A stretch of DNA of 23,908 nt from Gp7-AA6 sp036001245. GTDB taxonomy: Bacteria; Acidobacteriota; Thermoanaerobaculia; UBA5066; Gp7-AA6. A model generated the notes under the pieces. That model was not told where the DNA came from. It ran no database searches and was given only the letters and a program-made list of their open reading frames with translations. This document shows positions 1 to 6,812 of this stretch, piece by piece. Within the stretch, counting starts at the first letter, position 1. Every line of letters begins with the position of its first letter. Where the stretch lies: contig DASYUL010000099.1 in NCBI GenBank assembly GCA_036001245.1, forward strand, positions 1 to 23,908, given 5' to 3'. The position numbers were made by a program, and so were the translations under genes.

Positions 1-353
1 ATGTGGCCGTCGAGCGACTCCATCGCGAATTCCATCCGCTTGAACAGCGCGTCGAGCGTCGCGGGGTCGCCCGCGAAGTTCGCGCCGACGAACTCCTCGA
101 ACGCCTTCGCGTCGCCGTCTTCGGCTCTCCAGAACCCGGCGACCTGCTTCATTCCGCGGTCGAGGCGCTCCTTCTGTCCCTCGCCGTACTTTTCGAGGAG
201 CTCCTTCTCGAGTGCAGTCATCGACCTCTTGAGAGCGGGAGTCGCCGGTTTCCCGGAGGGCGGCTTCTTCACCTGTGCGGACATTTGCGAGCCCGTAAGA
301 CTGACAGAAAGCGCAAGCACGACTCCCGTCGCTCCGACGCGGGACATCTTCAT
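1..353 (-). CDS. Secreted protein of unknown function, N-terminal part only
   Basis: Reading the minus strand from ATG at 353 gives an open frame of 117 codons that runs off the window edge, so the C-terminus is missing. The start is preceded by a strong Shine-Dalgarno, GGAGGAGCG, directly upstream of ATG. The first ~25 residues (MKMSRVGATGVVLALSVSLTG) look like a signal peptide. The mature part is Lys/Glu-rich and probably helical, with segments such as LEKELLEKYGEGQKER and KAFEEFVGANFAGDP. I do not recognise the family and assign no function. The plus-strand frames here have no comparable start or composition and are taken as shadows. The gene is divergent from the SAH-hydrolase pair, with a repeat element between them. 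Confidence 0.7.
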   Translation of the reverse strand, partial: MKMSRVGATGVVLALSVSLTGSQMSAQVKKPPSGKPATPALKRSMTALEKELLEKYGEGQKERLDRGMKQVAGFWRAEDGDAKAFEEFVGANFAGDPATLDALFKRMEFAMESLDGH

Positions 354-387
354 TCGCTCCTCCGGCCGGCGGAGTTTATCGAACGCC

Positions 388-465
388 CTGTCATCCCGAG
401 GTCCGCAGGACCGAGGGATCTCCTGCTCGCAACGCCGAGATCCCTCGCTTCGCTCGGGATGACAG
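388..465. repeat. Palindromic intergenic repeat element
   Basis: A perfect 13-bp inverted repeat, CTGTCATCCCGAG (388-400) and CTCGGGATGACAG (453-465), encloses a second perfect 10-bp one, GAGGGATCTC (413-422) and GAGATCCCTC (437-446). A degenerate third arm, CGCTCGGAATGAC, follows at about 478-490. The TCATCCCGAG...GAGGGATCT pattern resembles dispersed intergenic repeats common in GC-rich bacterial genomes. It lies between two divergent genes, so it is unlikely to be a simple terminator, and it may fold in the leader of the downstream SAH-hydrolase transcript. Confidence 0.8.
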
Positions 466-523
466 GCGAGTGGGATGCGCTCGGAATGACAAATGCGGAG
501 TGTTACGATCCCGCCGCTTCGAA

Positions 524-1774
524 ATGCGCCCCGAGTCCACGATCTGCGACATCTCTCTCGCCCCCGAGGGGGAGCGCAAGATCCAGTGGGTCGCCCAGCA
601 CGCGCACACGCTCAACTCCTTCGCCGCGGAACGTCTGTCGGACGGCTCTCTCCGCGGGCGGCGGATCGCGATCGCCGTGCACCTCGAGGCGAAGACCGCG
701 TACCTCGCCTGGCTGTTTCACGAGGCGGGCGCGGAGGTCGCGGCGACGGGGAGCAATCCGTTCTCCACGCAGGACGACGTGTGCGCCGCGCTCGTCCGCC
801 GGGGCGTGACGGTCCATGCGATCCACGGCGCCGATCCGAAGTCGTTCGACGAGCACCTCCTCGCGACGCTCGACTTCGAGCCGGACCTGATCGTCGACGA
901 CGGCGCGGAGCTCGTCACTCGCCTTCACCAGCAGCGCCGGGACCTCCTCCCGGCCGTGCGCGGCGCGTCGGAGGAGACGACCTCGGGCGTCGTGCGCCTG
1001 CGAGCCATGGAGCAGGAGGGCGCGCTCGAGATCCCTGTGATCGTCGCGAACGAGGCGCGGTGCAAGCAACTCTTCGACAACCGCTACGGAACGGGCCAGT
1101 CGGCGCTGACCGCGATCCTGTCGGCGACGAATCTCCTCCTGGCCGGCAAGACGGTAGTGGTCGCGGGATACGGCTGGGTCGGCCAGGGGCTCGCGCTCTA
1201 CTGCCGCGGGTTCGGCGCGCGCGTCGTCGTGGTCGAGACGGACCCGTTCAAAGGGCTCGAAGCCGCGTCGAACGGGTTCGAGGTCTCCACGATGATCGAC
1301 GCGGCACCGATCGGCGACCTCTTCGTGACCGGCACCGGCTCGATCGGCGTCCTGCGCGGCGAGCACTTCGAGCGGATGAAGGACTGCGCGCTCCTCGCCA
1401 ACGCCGGCAACTTCGCGCACGAGATCGACGTGCCGGCGCTCGCCGCGATGGCCGTCGAGGATCGCGACGCGCGGCGGCACGTCACCGAGTACGTGCTGCC
1501 CGACGGACGCCGGATCCACCTCCTTGCGCAGGGCGCGCTCGTCAACATCGCGGCCTCCGACGGTCACCCGGTCGAGATCATGGACCTCTCGTTCTCGGTT
1601 CAGATGCTCTCGATTCACCACCTCGCGCGGCACGGACGCGAGCTCGCGCCCGGAGTGCACGCCCTTCCCGCCGAGGTGGACGACGCGATCGCGCGCCGGC
1701 GTCTTGAGCTCCTCGGGATGAAGCTGGAGGAGCCGACGCCCGACCAGGTCGCTTACGCGCGGAGCTGGCGGTGA
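524..1774 (+). CDS. ahcY: S-adenosylhomocysteine hydrolase paralog 1 (Thermotoga/archaeal type)
   Basis: A 416-residue NAD-dependent SAH hydrolase family member, predicted cytosolic; the family reversibly cleaves SAH to adenosine and homocysteine. The length, FDNRYGTGQS and the C-terminal YARSWR match the short Thermotoga/archaeal form. By eye against the human enzyme it keeps His55 (H53 in VHLEAKTA), STQD (81-84), Asp131 (D126), Glu156 (E151 in SEETTSG), Lys186/Asp190/Asn191 (K181, D185, N186), the NAD motif GYGWVG (215-220) with ribose-binding E238, and GHP (H348). The NxGH histidine (human His301) is N296. Human Glu59, which contacts the adenine amino group, is lysine here (K57). ATG 524 is chosen because it aligns with paralog 2; an in-frame ATG at 470 lies in the upstream repeat. 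No good Shine-Dalgarno is visible. Its stop overlaps the next start by 4 nt (GTGA). Confidence 0.93.
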   Translation: MRPESTICDISLAPEGERKIQWVAQHAHTLNSFAAERLSDGSLRGRRIAIAVHLEAKTAYLAWLFHEAGAEVAATGSNPFSTQDDVCAALVRRGVTVHAIHGADPKSFDEHLLATLDFEPDLIVDDGAELVTRLHQQRRDLLPAVRGASEETTSGVVRLRAMEQEGALEIPVIVANEARCKQLFDNRYGTGQSALTAILSATNLLLAGKTVVVAGYGWVGQGLALYCRGFGARVVVVETDPFKGLEAASNGFEVSTMIDAAPIGDLFVTGTGSIGVLRGEHFERMKDCALLANAGNFAHEIDVPALAAMAVEDRDARRHVTEYVLPDGRRIHLLAQGALVNIAASDGHPVEIMDLSFSVQMLSIHHLARHGRELAPGVHALPAEVDDAIARRRLELLGMKLEEPTPDQVAYARSWR

Positions 1775-3024
1775 GTGCGTCGCCGTCGATCGTCGCGGAC
1801 TTCGCACTCGCGCCCGAGGGGGCGAAGAAGATCCGCTGGGTCGCGCAGCACGCGCCGGTCCTGAACGCCGCGTTCGAGAGGCGCCTCAGCGACGGCTCTC
1901 TTTCCGGCGTCAACGTCGCGGTGTGCGTGCCGCTCGAGGCCAAGACGGCGTATCTGACGCTGCTTCTGAAGCGCGCGGGCGCGAACGTCACGCTCGCCGG
2001 CACGGCGCCCGGCTACGTCCAGGACGACGTGGCTGCGGCGATCGCGCAGGAAGGCGTGATCGTGTTCGCGGATGCCAGCGCAAGCGCCGACGAGTTCGAG
2101 GAGCACCTGGTCGGCACCGTGCGGACGGATCCCGCGCTGCTGGTCGACGACCGCGGCGAGCTCACGCGAATTCTCCACACGAAGGAGACCGCTCGGCTGC
2201 CGAAGGTGTGGGGCGCGACCGAGCAGACGACGTCGGGGGTCACCAAGCTGCGCAATATGGAGCGCGAGGGAATCCTGCGCTACCCGGTCATCGCGGGGAA
2301 CGACGCGCTGTGCAAGCACCTCTTCGACAACCGCTACGGCACGGGGCAGTCCGTCTTCACGGCGATCCTCGCGCTCACGAACCTGTACCTCGGCGGGAAG
2401 ACCGTCGTGATCGCGGGCTACGGCTGGTGCGGAAAAGGGCTCGCGCGGCGCGCGGCCGGCCTGCAATCCCGCGTCGTCGTCTGCGAGGTCGATCCGGTCC
2501 GGGCTCTGGAGGCGGTCACGGACGGCTTCGTCGTGATGCCGCTCGCCGACGCGGCTCGAGTCGGCGACTTTTTCGTCACGTCGACCGGGACGCACGGGGT
2601 CTTTCGCCGCGAGCACTTCGACTGGATGAAGGACGGCGCCGTGCTCGCGAACGCGGGCGGCCTCGACACCGAGATCGACGTCCCGGCGCTCGCCGGAATG
2701 GCGACGGACGTGCGCGAGGTGCGGCGGAAGATCACCGAGTACCGCCTCGCCGACGGGCGCCGGCTCCACCTCCTCGCGGAAGGCCGGCTCGTCAACATCG
2801 CCGGCGGAGACGGGCATCCCGTCGAGATCATGGACCTCTCGTTCACCGTGCAGGCGCTCGCGATCCACTACCTGGCGCGGCATCATCGGGAGCTGCCTCC
2901 CGGCGTGCACCCGCTGCCGCCGGAGATCGATCGAGAGATCGCGGCGATCAAGCTCGAGACGCTCGGCGTGGCGATCGACTCCCTGACGCCGGAGCAGGTG
3001 GACATGCGGCAGCGATGGCAGTGA
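1771..3024 (+). CDS. S-adenosylhomocysteine hydrolase paralog 2, divergent active site
   Basis: A 417-residue paralog of the upstream gene, starting at GTG inside that gene's stop (GTGA overlap), so the two are probably made together by translational coupling. The NAD site is intact (GYGWCG, about 217-221, with acidic E239), as are K182, D186, N187, D127 and the GHP histidine (H349). Several canonical substrate-site residues are changed: the His55 equivalent is P54 (VPLEAKTA), STQD is YVQD (82-85), the Glu156 equivalent is Q152 (TEQTTSG), and the His301 equivalent is G297 (NAGGLD). The C-terminus RQRWQ still fits the Thermotoga/archaeal class. The frame is clean, so this is not a pseudogene. 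Possible roles are a hydrolase with another substrate, a non-catalytic partner in a hetero-oligomer with paralog 1, or a regulatory NAD-binding subunit. Family assignment is secure; function is open. Confidence 0.9.
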   Translation: MSASPSIVADFALAPEGAKKIRWVAQHAPVLNAAFERRLSDGSLSGVNVAVCVPLEAKTAYLTLLLKRAGANVTLAGTAPGYVQDDVAAAIAQEGVIVFADASASADEFEEHLVGTVRTDPALLVDDRGELTRILHTKETARLPKVWGATEQTTSGVTKLRNMEREGILRYPVIAGNDALCKHLFDNRYGTGQSVFTAILALTNLYLGGKTVVIAGYGWCGKGLARRAAGLQSRVVVCEVDPVRALEAVTDGFVVMPLADAARVGDFFVTSTGTHGVFRREHFDWMKDGAVLANAGGLDTEIDVPALAGMATDVREVRRKITEYRLADGRRLHLLAEGRLVNIAGGDGHPVEIMDLSFTVQALAIHYLARHHRELPPGVHPLPPEIDREIAAIKLETLGVAIDSLTPEQVDMRQRWQ

Positions 3025-3482
3025 GGGTTCAAAGTTCGAGGTTCAAGGCTCGAGGTGTCGCCGTCCTTCTGCTCGTCCTGGCCAGCGCGTGCGCGAGTGC
3101 CCGGCGCAAGCCGGAGTACTGCGCGGAGCTGAAGGGCGCGGGGCCCGGCTCCGACGCGCTCGACCCGCAGGCGAGCGGGTCCGCGCGGCTCGAGGTCGGC
3201 GGCGCGTCGATCCGGTTCCACGTCCGGACCTCATCCGACTTGGGCAAGGTCGTCGCGACTCACCTCCACCAGGGGGCGGCCGGCGTGAACGGCCCGATGG
3301 CCATCGAGTTGAACCCGGGATTCACCGGGGAAGTCCTCGAGGGATCGATTCCGGTCGAGTCGGACCTCGCGGCGCGCGTGCTCGCGAGCCCGTCGCAGTA
3401 CTACGTCAAGCTCCACAGCCTGAAGTTTCCGGGCGGCGCGATCCGCGGACAGCTCCATGCGTGCGGGCCGGAACGCCGTTAA
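3015..3482 (+). CDS. CHRD-domain lipoprotein
   Basis: A 155-residue protein whose last ~110 residues match the CHRD (chordin) domain: HLHQGAAGVNGPM, then YYVKLHSLKFPGGAIRGQL near the C-terminus. The N-terminus has a basic stretch, the hydrophobic core VAVLLLVLASAC and a plausible lipobox (ASA-C), so a lipid-anchored exported protein is likely. ATG 3015 is chosen; GTG 3021 is an alternative. Either start overlaps the end of paralog 2, suggesting co-transcription. Bacterial CHRD proteins are mostly extracytoplasmic and of unknown role. Codons 5-14 are a four-unit heptamer tandem repeat, which is odd for a coding region; gain or loss of one unit would shift the frame. Confidence 0.85.
   Translation: MAVRVQSSRFKARGVAVLLLVLASACASARRKPEYCAELKGAGPGSDALDPQASGSARLEVGGASIRFHVRTSSDLGKVVATHLHQGAAGVNGPMAIELNPGFTGEVLEGSIPVESDLAARVLASPSQYYVKLHSLKFPGGAIRGQLHACGPERR
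3027..3054. repeat. Heptamer tandem repeat, 4 units
   Basis: Four consecutive 7-bp units, GTTCAAA GTTCGAG GTTCAAG GCTCGAG, with consensus GTTCRAG. They lie inside the first codons of the CHRD lipoprotein, upstream of its signal core. The arrangement resembles heptanucleotide short tandem repeats described in cyanobacteria and other GC-rich genomes. Confidence 0.75.
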
Positions 3483-3516
3483 TCATCCCGGGGCGTTTCC
3501 TTTTGTCTTGCGACAA

Positions 3517-3528
3517 TATAGCTATAGT
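3517..3528 (+). promoter_or_regulatory. AT-rich palindromic promoter/operator of the antitoxin-like frame
   Basis: A perfect 10-bp palindrome, TATAGCTATA (3517-3526), sits in an AT-rich island (3498-3530) that stands out from the GC-rich surroundings. TATAGT at 3523-3528 could be a -10 box; a -35 is weak (TTGTCT at 3503, short spacing). Palindromes at the promoter of Phd/YefM-type genes are commonly the autoregulatory operator, which is the role inferred here. Transcription from it would start close to 3534, favouring translation from GTG 3551 over ATG 3530. Confidence 0.45.
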
Positions 3529-3529
3529 T

Positions 3530-5134
3530 ATGGCCAGAACGGAGCACGACGTGCGTTTTGCAACTGTGGCCGAACTGAAGAATCAACTCTCCCGATATCT
3601 GAGGCGGGCACGGAGAGAAGGGGAGCCGATCGTCGTCACTCTCCACGGAAAGCCATACGCCCTGATTCAGGCGCTCGAGAACGAGGATCTCGAAGAGCTC
3701 GAATGGAAGCAGCTCGCAAATCGACGGCTCGCAGATGCCTGGGAAGGCGAAGACGATGCGCTCTACGATGATCCATCCGCCGGAATGACCCCTGTGGAAT
3801 CAAGAAAACCCGAGCGCGTGGATCTTCTTGTCGTCGGCGGAACGGTGCTGACGATGGATGCCGGCGAGAGAGTCGTCAAGGACGGAGCCGTCGCGATCTC
3901 GGACGGCGCGATCGCGGCCGTCGGAACGCGCCGGTCGATCGAATCCCGTTTCCGCGCCCGGCGCTCGATCGATGCCCGCGGCGGGCTGATCCTCCCGGGT
4001 TTCGTCAACGCCCACACGCACGCGCCGATGACGCTCCTGCGCGGCGCCAAAGACGACGTCGACCTGATGACGTGGCTCACGAAGTACATGTTCCCGATCG
4101 AGAAGCGCTTCGTTTCGCGCGAGTTCGTCCGCTGGGGAGCGCTGCTCGCGTGCTGGGAAATGATCGCCTCCGGTACGACGACGTTCGCCGACGGCTACTT
4201 CTACGAAGAGGAGGTCGCGCGCGCGGCGGACGAGGCGGGGCTCCGCGCCGTGCCGGGCCAGGGAATCTTCGAGGTGCCGACGCCGGACTCGCAAACGGCG
4301 GCCGACGGACTTGCGCGCGCCGAAAAGTTTCTCTCCGACTGGAGCGGCCATCCGCGGATCACCCCGTCGCTGTGCCCACACTCCTGCTACACGGTCGAGC
4401 GGGAGACGTTTCGAAAGACGATGAGACTCGCGCAGCGGTTCGACGCACCGGTCCAGACGCACCTGGCGGAGTCACCCGCGGAGATCGCGATGGTGCGCGA
4501 GCGGTTCGACACGACTCCGGTCCGGCACCTCGCCTCGGTCGGCGCGCTCGACGGGCGGCTTGTCGCGGCCCACTGCGTCTGCGTGGACGACGACGAGATT
4601 GCGCTGCTCGCAAAGAGCGGAGCGGGCGTCGTCCACTGCCCCGAGAGCAACATGAAGCTCGCGAGCGGCGTCGCACCGATCGGGAAGATGCTGGCCGAGA
4701 GGGTGCGGCTCGGGCTCGGGACCGACGGCGCCGCCAGCAACAACGACCTCGACATGATCGGCGAGATGGGCTCGGCCGCGCGGCTACACAAGGTCGCGAC
4801 GCTCGATCCGACGGCCGCGCCCGCCCGGGCCGTCCTGCGGATGGCGACCCTCGGCGGCGCGGAGGCTCTCCACATGCAGGACCGCGTCGGCTCGCTCGAG
4901 CCGGGCAGGCGCGCGGACGTCGTCGTGCTCGGCCTCTCCTCGCCGGCGGCGCTCCCGCTGTTCGACCCGGTGTCGCACGTCGTCTACTCCGCCCGATCCG
5001 ACGCAGTCGAGACGGTGATCGTCGAGGGGCGGGTGCTGATGGACCGCCGGCGCATTCGGACCCTCGACACCGAAGCGATCCGCCGCCATGCCGAGCGCTT
5101 CGGGCGAAAGATCCGGGTGGCGCTCCCGGATTAG
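3530..5134 (+). CDS. mtaD: MtaD/DadD-type adenosine-derivative deaminase with an in-frame Phd/YefM-type N-terminal module
   Basis: One uninterrupted frame encodes an antitoxin-like module (residues 1 to ~83) and a complete metal-dependent amidohydrolase (from Met86, ATG 3785, 449 residues). The enzyme part shows NAHTH (H162/H164 of the fused form), the metal ligand His in THLAES, AAHCV, and the Asp of GTDGAASNNDLDM, the classic MTA/SAH/5'-deoxyadenosine deaminase signature. It would deaminate SAH, methylthioadenosine or related nucleosides to inosyl forms in the cytosol. Starts are uncertain: ATG 3530 has no Shine-Dalgarno, GTG 3551 has GGAG six bases upstream, and ATG 3785 gives the usual family length with only a weak site. 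Whether a fusion protein, two nested products, or only the enzyme is made cannot be told. It follows two SAH-hydrolase paralogs in the same direction. The TAG stop abuts a repeat element. Confidence 0.88.
   Translation: MARTEHDVRFATVAELKNQLSRYLRRARREGEPIVVTLHGKPYALIQALENEDLEELEWKQLANRRLADAWEGEDDALYDDPSAGMTPVESRKPERVDLLVVGGTVLTMDAGERVVKDGAVAISDGAIAAVGTRRSIESRFRARRSIDARGGLILPGFVNAHTHAPMTLLRGAKDDVDLMTWLTKYMFPIEKRFVSREFVRWGALLACWEMIASGTTTFADGYFYEEEVARAADEAGLRAVPGQGIFEVPTPDSQTAADGLARAEKFLSDWSGHPRITPSLCPHSCYTVERETFRKTMRLAQRFDAPVQTHLAESPAEIAMVRERFDTTPVRHLASVGALDGRLVAAHCVCVDDDEIALLAKSGAGVVHCPESNMKLASGVAPIGKMLAERVRLGLGTDGAASNNDLDMIGEMGSAARLHKVATLDPTAAPARAVLRMATLGGAEALHMQDRVGSLEPGRRADVVVLGLSSPAALPLFDPVSHVVYSARSDAVETVIVEGRVLMDRRRIRTLDTEAIRRHAERFGRKIRVALPD
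3551..3784 (+). other. Phd/YefM-type antitoxin module without a partner toxin
   Basis: The segment beginning at GTG 3551 reads MRFATVAELKNQLSRYL, then EGEPIVVTLHGKPYALI, and ends near WEGEDDALYD. This matches the layout of Phd/YefM-type antitoxins: an N-terminal DNA-binding and dimerisation part containing a V-T-x-H-G-K-P strand, then an acidic toxin-binding tail. Stand-alone relatives end within a few codons after the ALYD-like tail, but no stop codon occurs here and the frame enters the amidohydrolase. No toxin gene is visible nearby. It could be an orphan antitoxin fused by loss of its stop, or a nested gene expressed from its own promoter. Confidence 0.65.
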
Positions 5135-5235
5135 GGTCAACGCTGCATCACTGCATTCGTGCCAGGGCTGCATTCAGGGTGACCTCAATGCAGCGATTCA
5201 GCGTTGACCCCAATGCAGCGATTCAGCGTTGACCC
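5134..5235. repeat. Repeat element A: 25-bp tandem duplication plus inverted arms
   Basis: A 25-bp unit is perfectly repeated head-to-tail at 5186-5210 and 5211-5235. Its end, CAGCGTTGACCC, is the exact reverse complement of GGGTCAACGCTG at 5134-5145, so the segment can fold back. Inside, GCTGCATT (about 5167-5174) and AATGCAGC (5188-5195) also pair. The left arm begins at the last base of the amidohydrolase TAG, and the right side encodes the last 12 residues and stop of the convergent permease. It may double as a bidirectional terminator, although no T-run is present. Confidence 0.8.
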
Positions 5236-6766
5236 CACGGGCGGCCAGTACCAGCAGTCCGAGACCGAAATACGCTGCGGCAAACGTGAACGGGGTCGGG
5301 TCGGCGATCTTCCAGGGAAGGAAGAACGTGCCCTGCGCGGTCGGGGAGTGGATCACGCCGAAGAGGCACAGGATCGCGCCGGCGAAGAAGTACGTCGCGC
5401 TGCGGAGGAATCGGCGGTCGATCAGCTCCGCCGTCGCGGCGCCCCAGAGGAGCGCGGTGACGATGAAGCCGTTCCCGAGGATCTTCACCGCGCGAAACGT
5501 CTCACCGACCTCGCCCGTCAGGTTCGCGAGCGCGGGCCCGGCCGCCGCCACGAGGGATCCCATCTCAAGCGACAGCAGGAACGCGACCGAAGGCAGAATT
5601 GCGAGCGCGACGGCGAACGCGTGGCGCGGCGGCGTCGCGAGCATGCCCTGGCCCAGAACTTCCAGCCCGATGTAGATCAGGATCGGCGCGACCGCCGCCG
5701 CGGGGACCCAGTCGACGAGGAACGGCAGGTACCCGAGCATCCCGCCCAACCCGACGAAGAGCGCCGTCGCGACCGCGTAGCCCGCGCCGGCTCCCATCTT
5801 CTTGTACGCCGGGTGCCCGATATACGGAGTGCTCTCGACGACGCCACCGCACAGTCCCGCGACGAGCGTGCAGAACCCCTCGGTGACGAGGATCGCGCGC
5901 GTGTCGTACTCATCGCCGGCCGCGGCGGCGCTCTCCGTGTTGTCGATGCCGCCGATGATCGTCATCACTGCGAACGGCAGCGCGATCGGGAGGTACGCCC
6001 ACGCGAGCGAGAGCCCGCCCAGGAACTCGAACGTGGGCCACGGGACGGCGAACGTCAGAGCCGCAGCAGTCGTCACCGTCGGCGCCGCGGCGGCGTTCGC
6101 CCCAGGACCGATCCCGAGCGCCGCCAGCCCGTAGTGGAGCGCGACGGCGACGAGCGCCGACACGAACGCCCCCGGCAGCCCCCACGGCAGGCGCACGCCC
6201 GCGACGAACGTCAGGAGGATGACGCCCATGGCGACGAAGCCGACGATCGGGTTCGCGACGACCTTGAGCAGCGGCAGAAACGCGATCAGTGCGAGGCCGG
6301 CGCCGGCGATCGAGCCGAGGAGGCCGGCGCGCGGGAGGGCCGAGCGGACCGCGTTCCCCGAAAGTGAGAGACTCATCTTGAAGAGCCCCACCAGCACGGT
6401 GACCGCCATGCCGATCTTCCAGGCGAGGACGGCGTCGCCCGTCGCGATGTACGCCGGCCCGAGGACCGCGAACGAGATCCCGAACACGCTCGGCGCGTTC
6501 AGGCCGAGCGGCATCGCGGTCACGTCGTCGCGTCCCGTGCGGCGCGCGAGGCGCCTCGCCATCCACGCGTAGATCAAGTCTCCGACGAGAACGCCGACCG
6601 CCGTGCCCGGGACGATGCGATGGAGGACGAGGTCCTTCGGGAAGTGGAACGCGCCCACGAGGATTGCGACGAGGATGACGAGGTTCGCGACGTTGTCGAA
6701 CATGAGCGCGAAGAACGCGTTCACGTCGCCGCCGCGGAACCACGGATTTCTTGCGCTCGTCTTCAA
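5198..6766 (-). CDS. NCS2/AzgA-like nucleobase permease
   Basis: A 522-residue, very hydrophobic protein with about 12-14 predicted membrane helices. Recognisable stretches include an N-terminal FFALMFDNVANLV helix, DDVTAMPLGLNAPSVFGIS, GGIDNTESAAAAGDEYD and GGVVESTPYIGHPAYK, consistent with the xanthine/uracil/AzgA permease superfamily, whose members are usually proton-coupled nucleobase importers. The exact substrate cannot be read from sequence. The start is TTG at 6766; no Shine-Dalgarno is obvious. The divergent DUF72 gene starts 47 bp away. The last 12 residues, GVNAESLHWGQR, are encoded by repeat element A, so the ancestral C-terminus probably ended near LVLAARG. It is convergent with the deaminase, and nucleobase uptake would fit that neighbourhood. 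Confidence 0.85.
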   Translation of the reverse strand: MKTSARNPWFRGGDVNAFFALMFDNVANLVILVAILVGAFHFPKDLVLHRIVPGTAVGVLVGDLIYAWMARRLARRTGRDDVTAMPLGLNAPSVFGISFAVLGPAYIATGDAVLAWKIGMAVTVLVGLFKMSLSLSGNAVRSALPRAGLLGSIAGAGLALIAFLPLLKVVANPIVGFVAMGVILLTFVAGVRLPWGLPGAFVSALVAVALHYGLAALGIGPGANAAAAPTVTTAAALTFAVPWPTFEFLGGLSLAWAYLPIALPFAVMTIIGGIDNTESAAAAGDEYDTRAILVTEGFCTLVAGLCGGVVESTPYIGHPAYKKMGAGAGYAVATALFVGLGGMLGYLPFLVDWVPAAAVAPILIYIGLEVLGQGMLATPPRHAFAVALAILPSVAFLLSLEMGSLVAAAGPALANLTGEVGETFRAVKILGNGFIVTALLWGAATAELIDRRFLRSATYFFAGAILCLFGVIHSPTAQGTFFLPWKIADPTPFTFAAAYFGLGLLVLAARGVNAESLHWGQR

Positions 6767-6812
6767 GCGGAGCTGCGGGGGAAGCTACCACGCCGGTGAA
6801 AGAATTCGCCGC

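Noticed and set aside
388..523. SAH or SAM riboswitch upstream of the SAH-hydrolase genes
   Set aside because: The folded structure is explained by simple perfect inverted repeats typical of dispersed elements, and no conserved core of known SAM/SAH riboswitches was recognised.
3089..3529. Reading the deaminase frame back to an ATG at 3089, overlapping the CHRD gene
   Set aside because: That stretch is Arg/Gly/Pro-rich shadow sequence of the CHRD gene; recognisable protein begins only at 3530-3551.
3771..3800. A toxin gene following the antitoxin module
   Set aside because: The only alternative frame near the junction (ATG at about 3768) stops after six codons; no toxin-like sequence follows.
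5186..5235. CRISPR array
   Set aside because: Only two directly abutting copies without spacers, and no cas genes.
6603..6812. Longer N-terminus of the DUF72 protein
   Set aside because: It is antisense to the permease gene and has no family similarity; GTG 6813 gives a sensible N-terminus.
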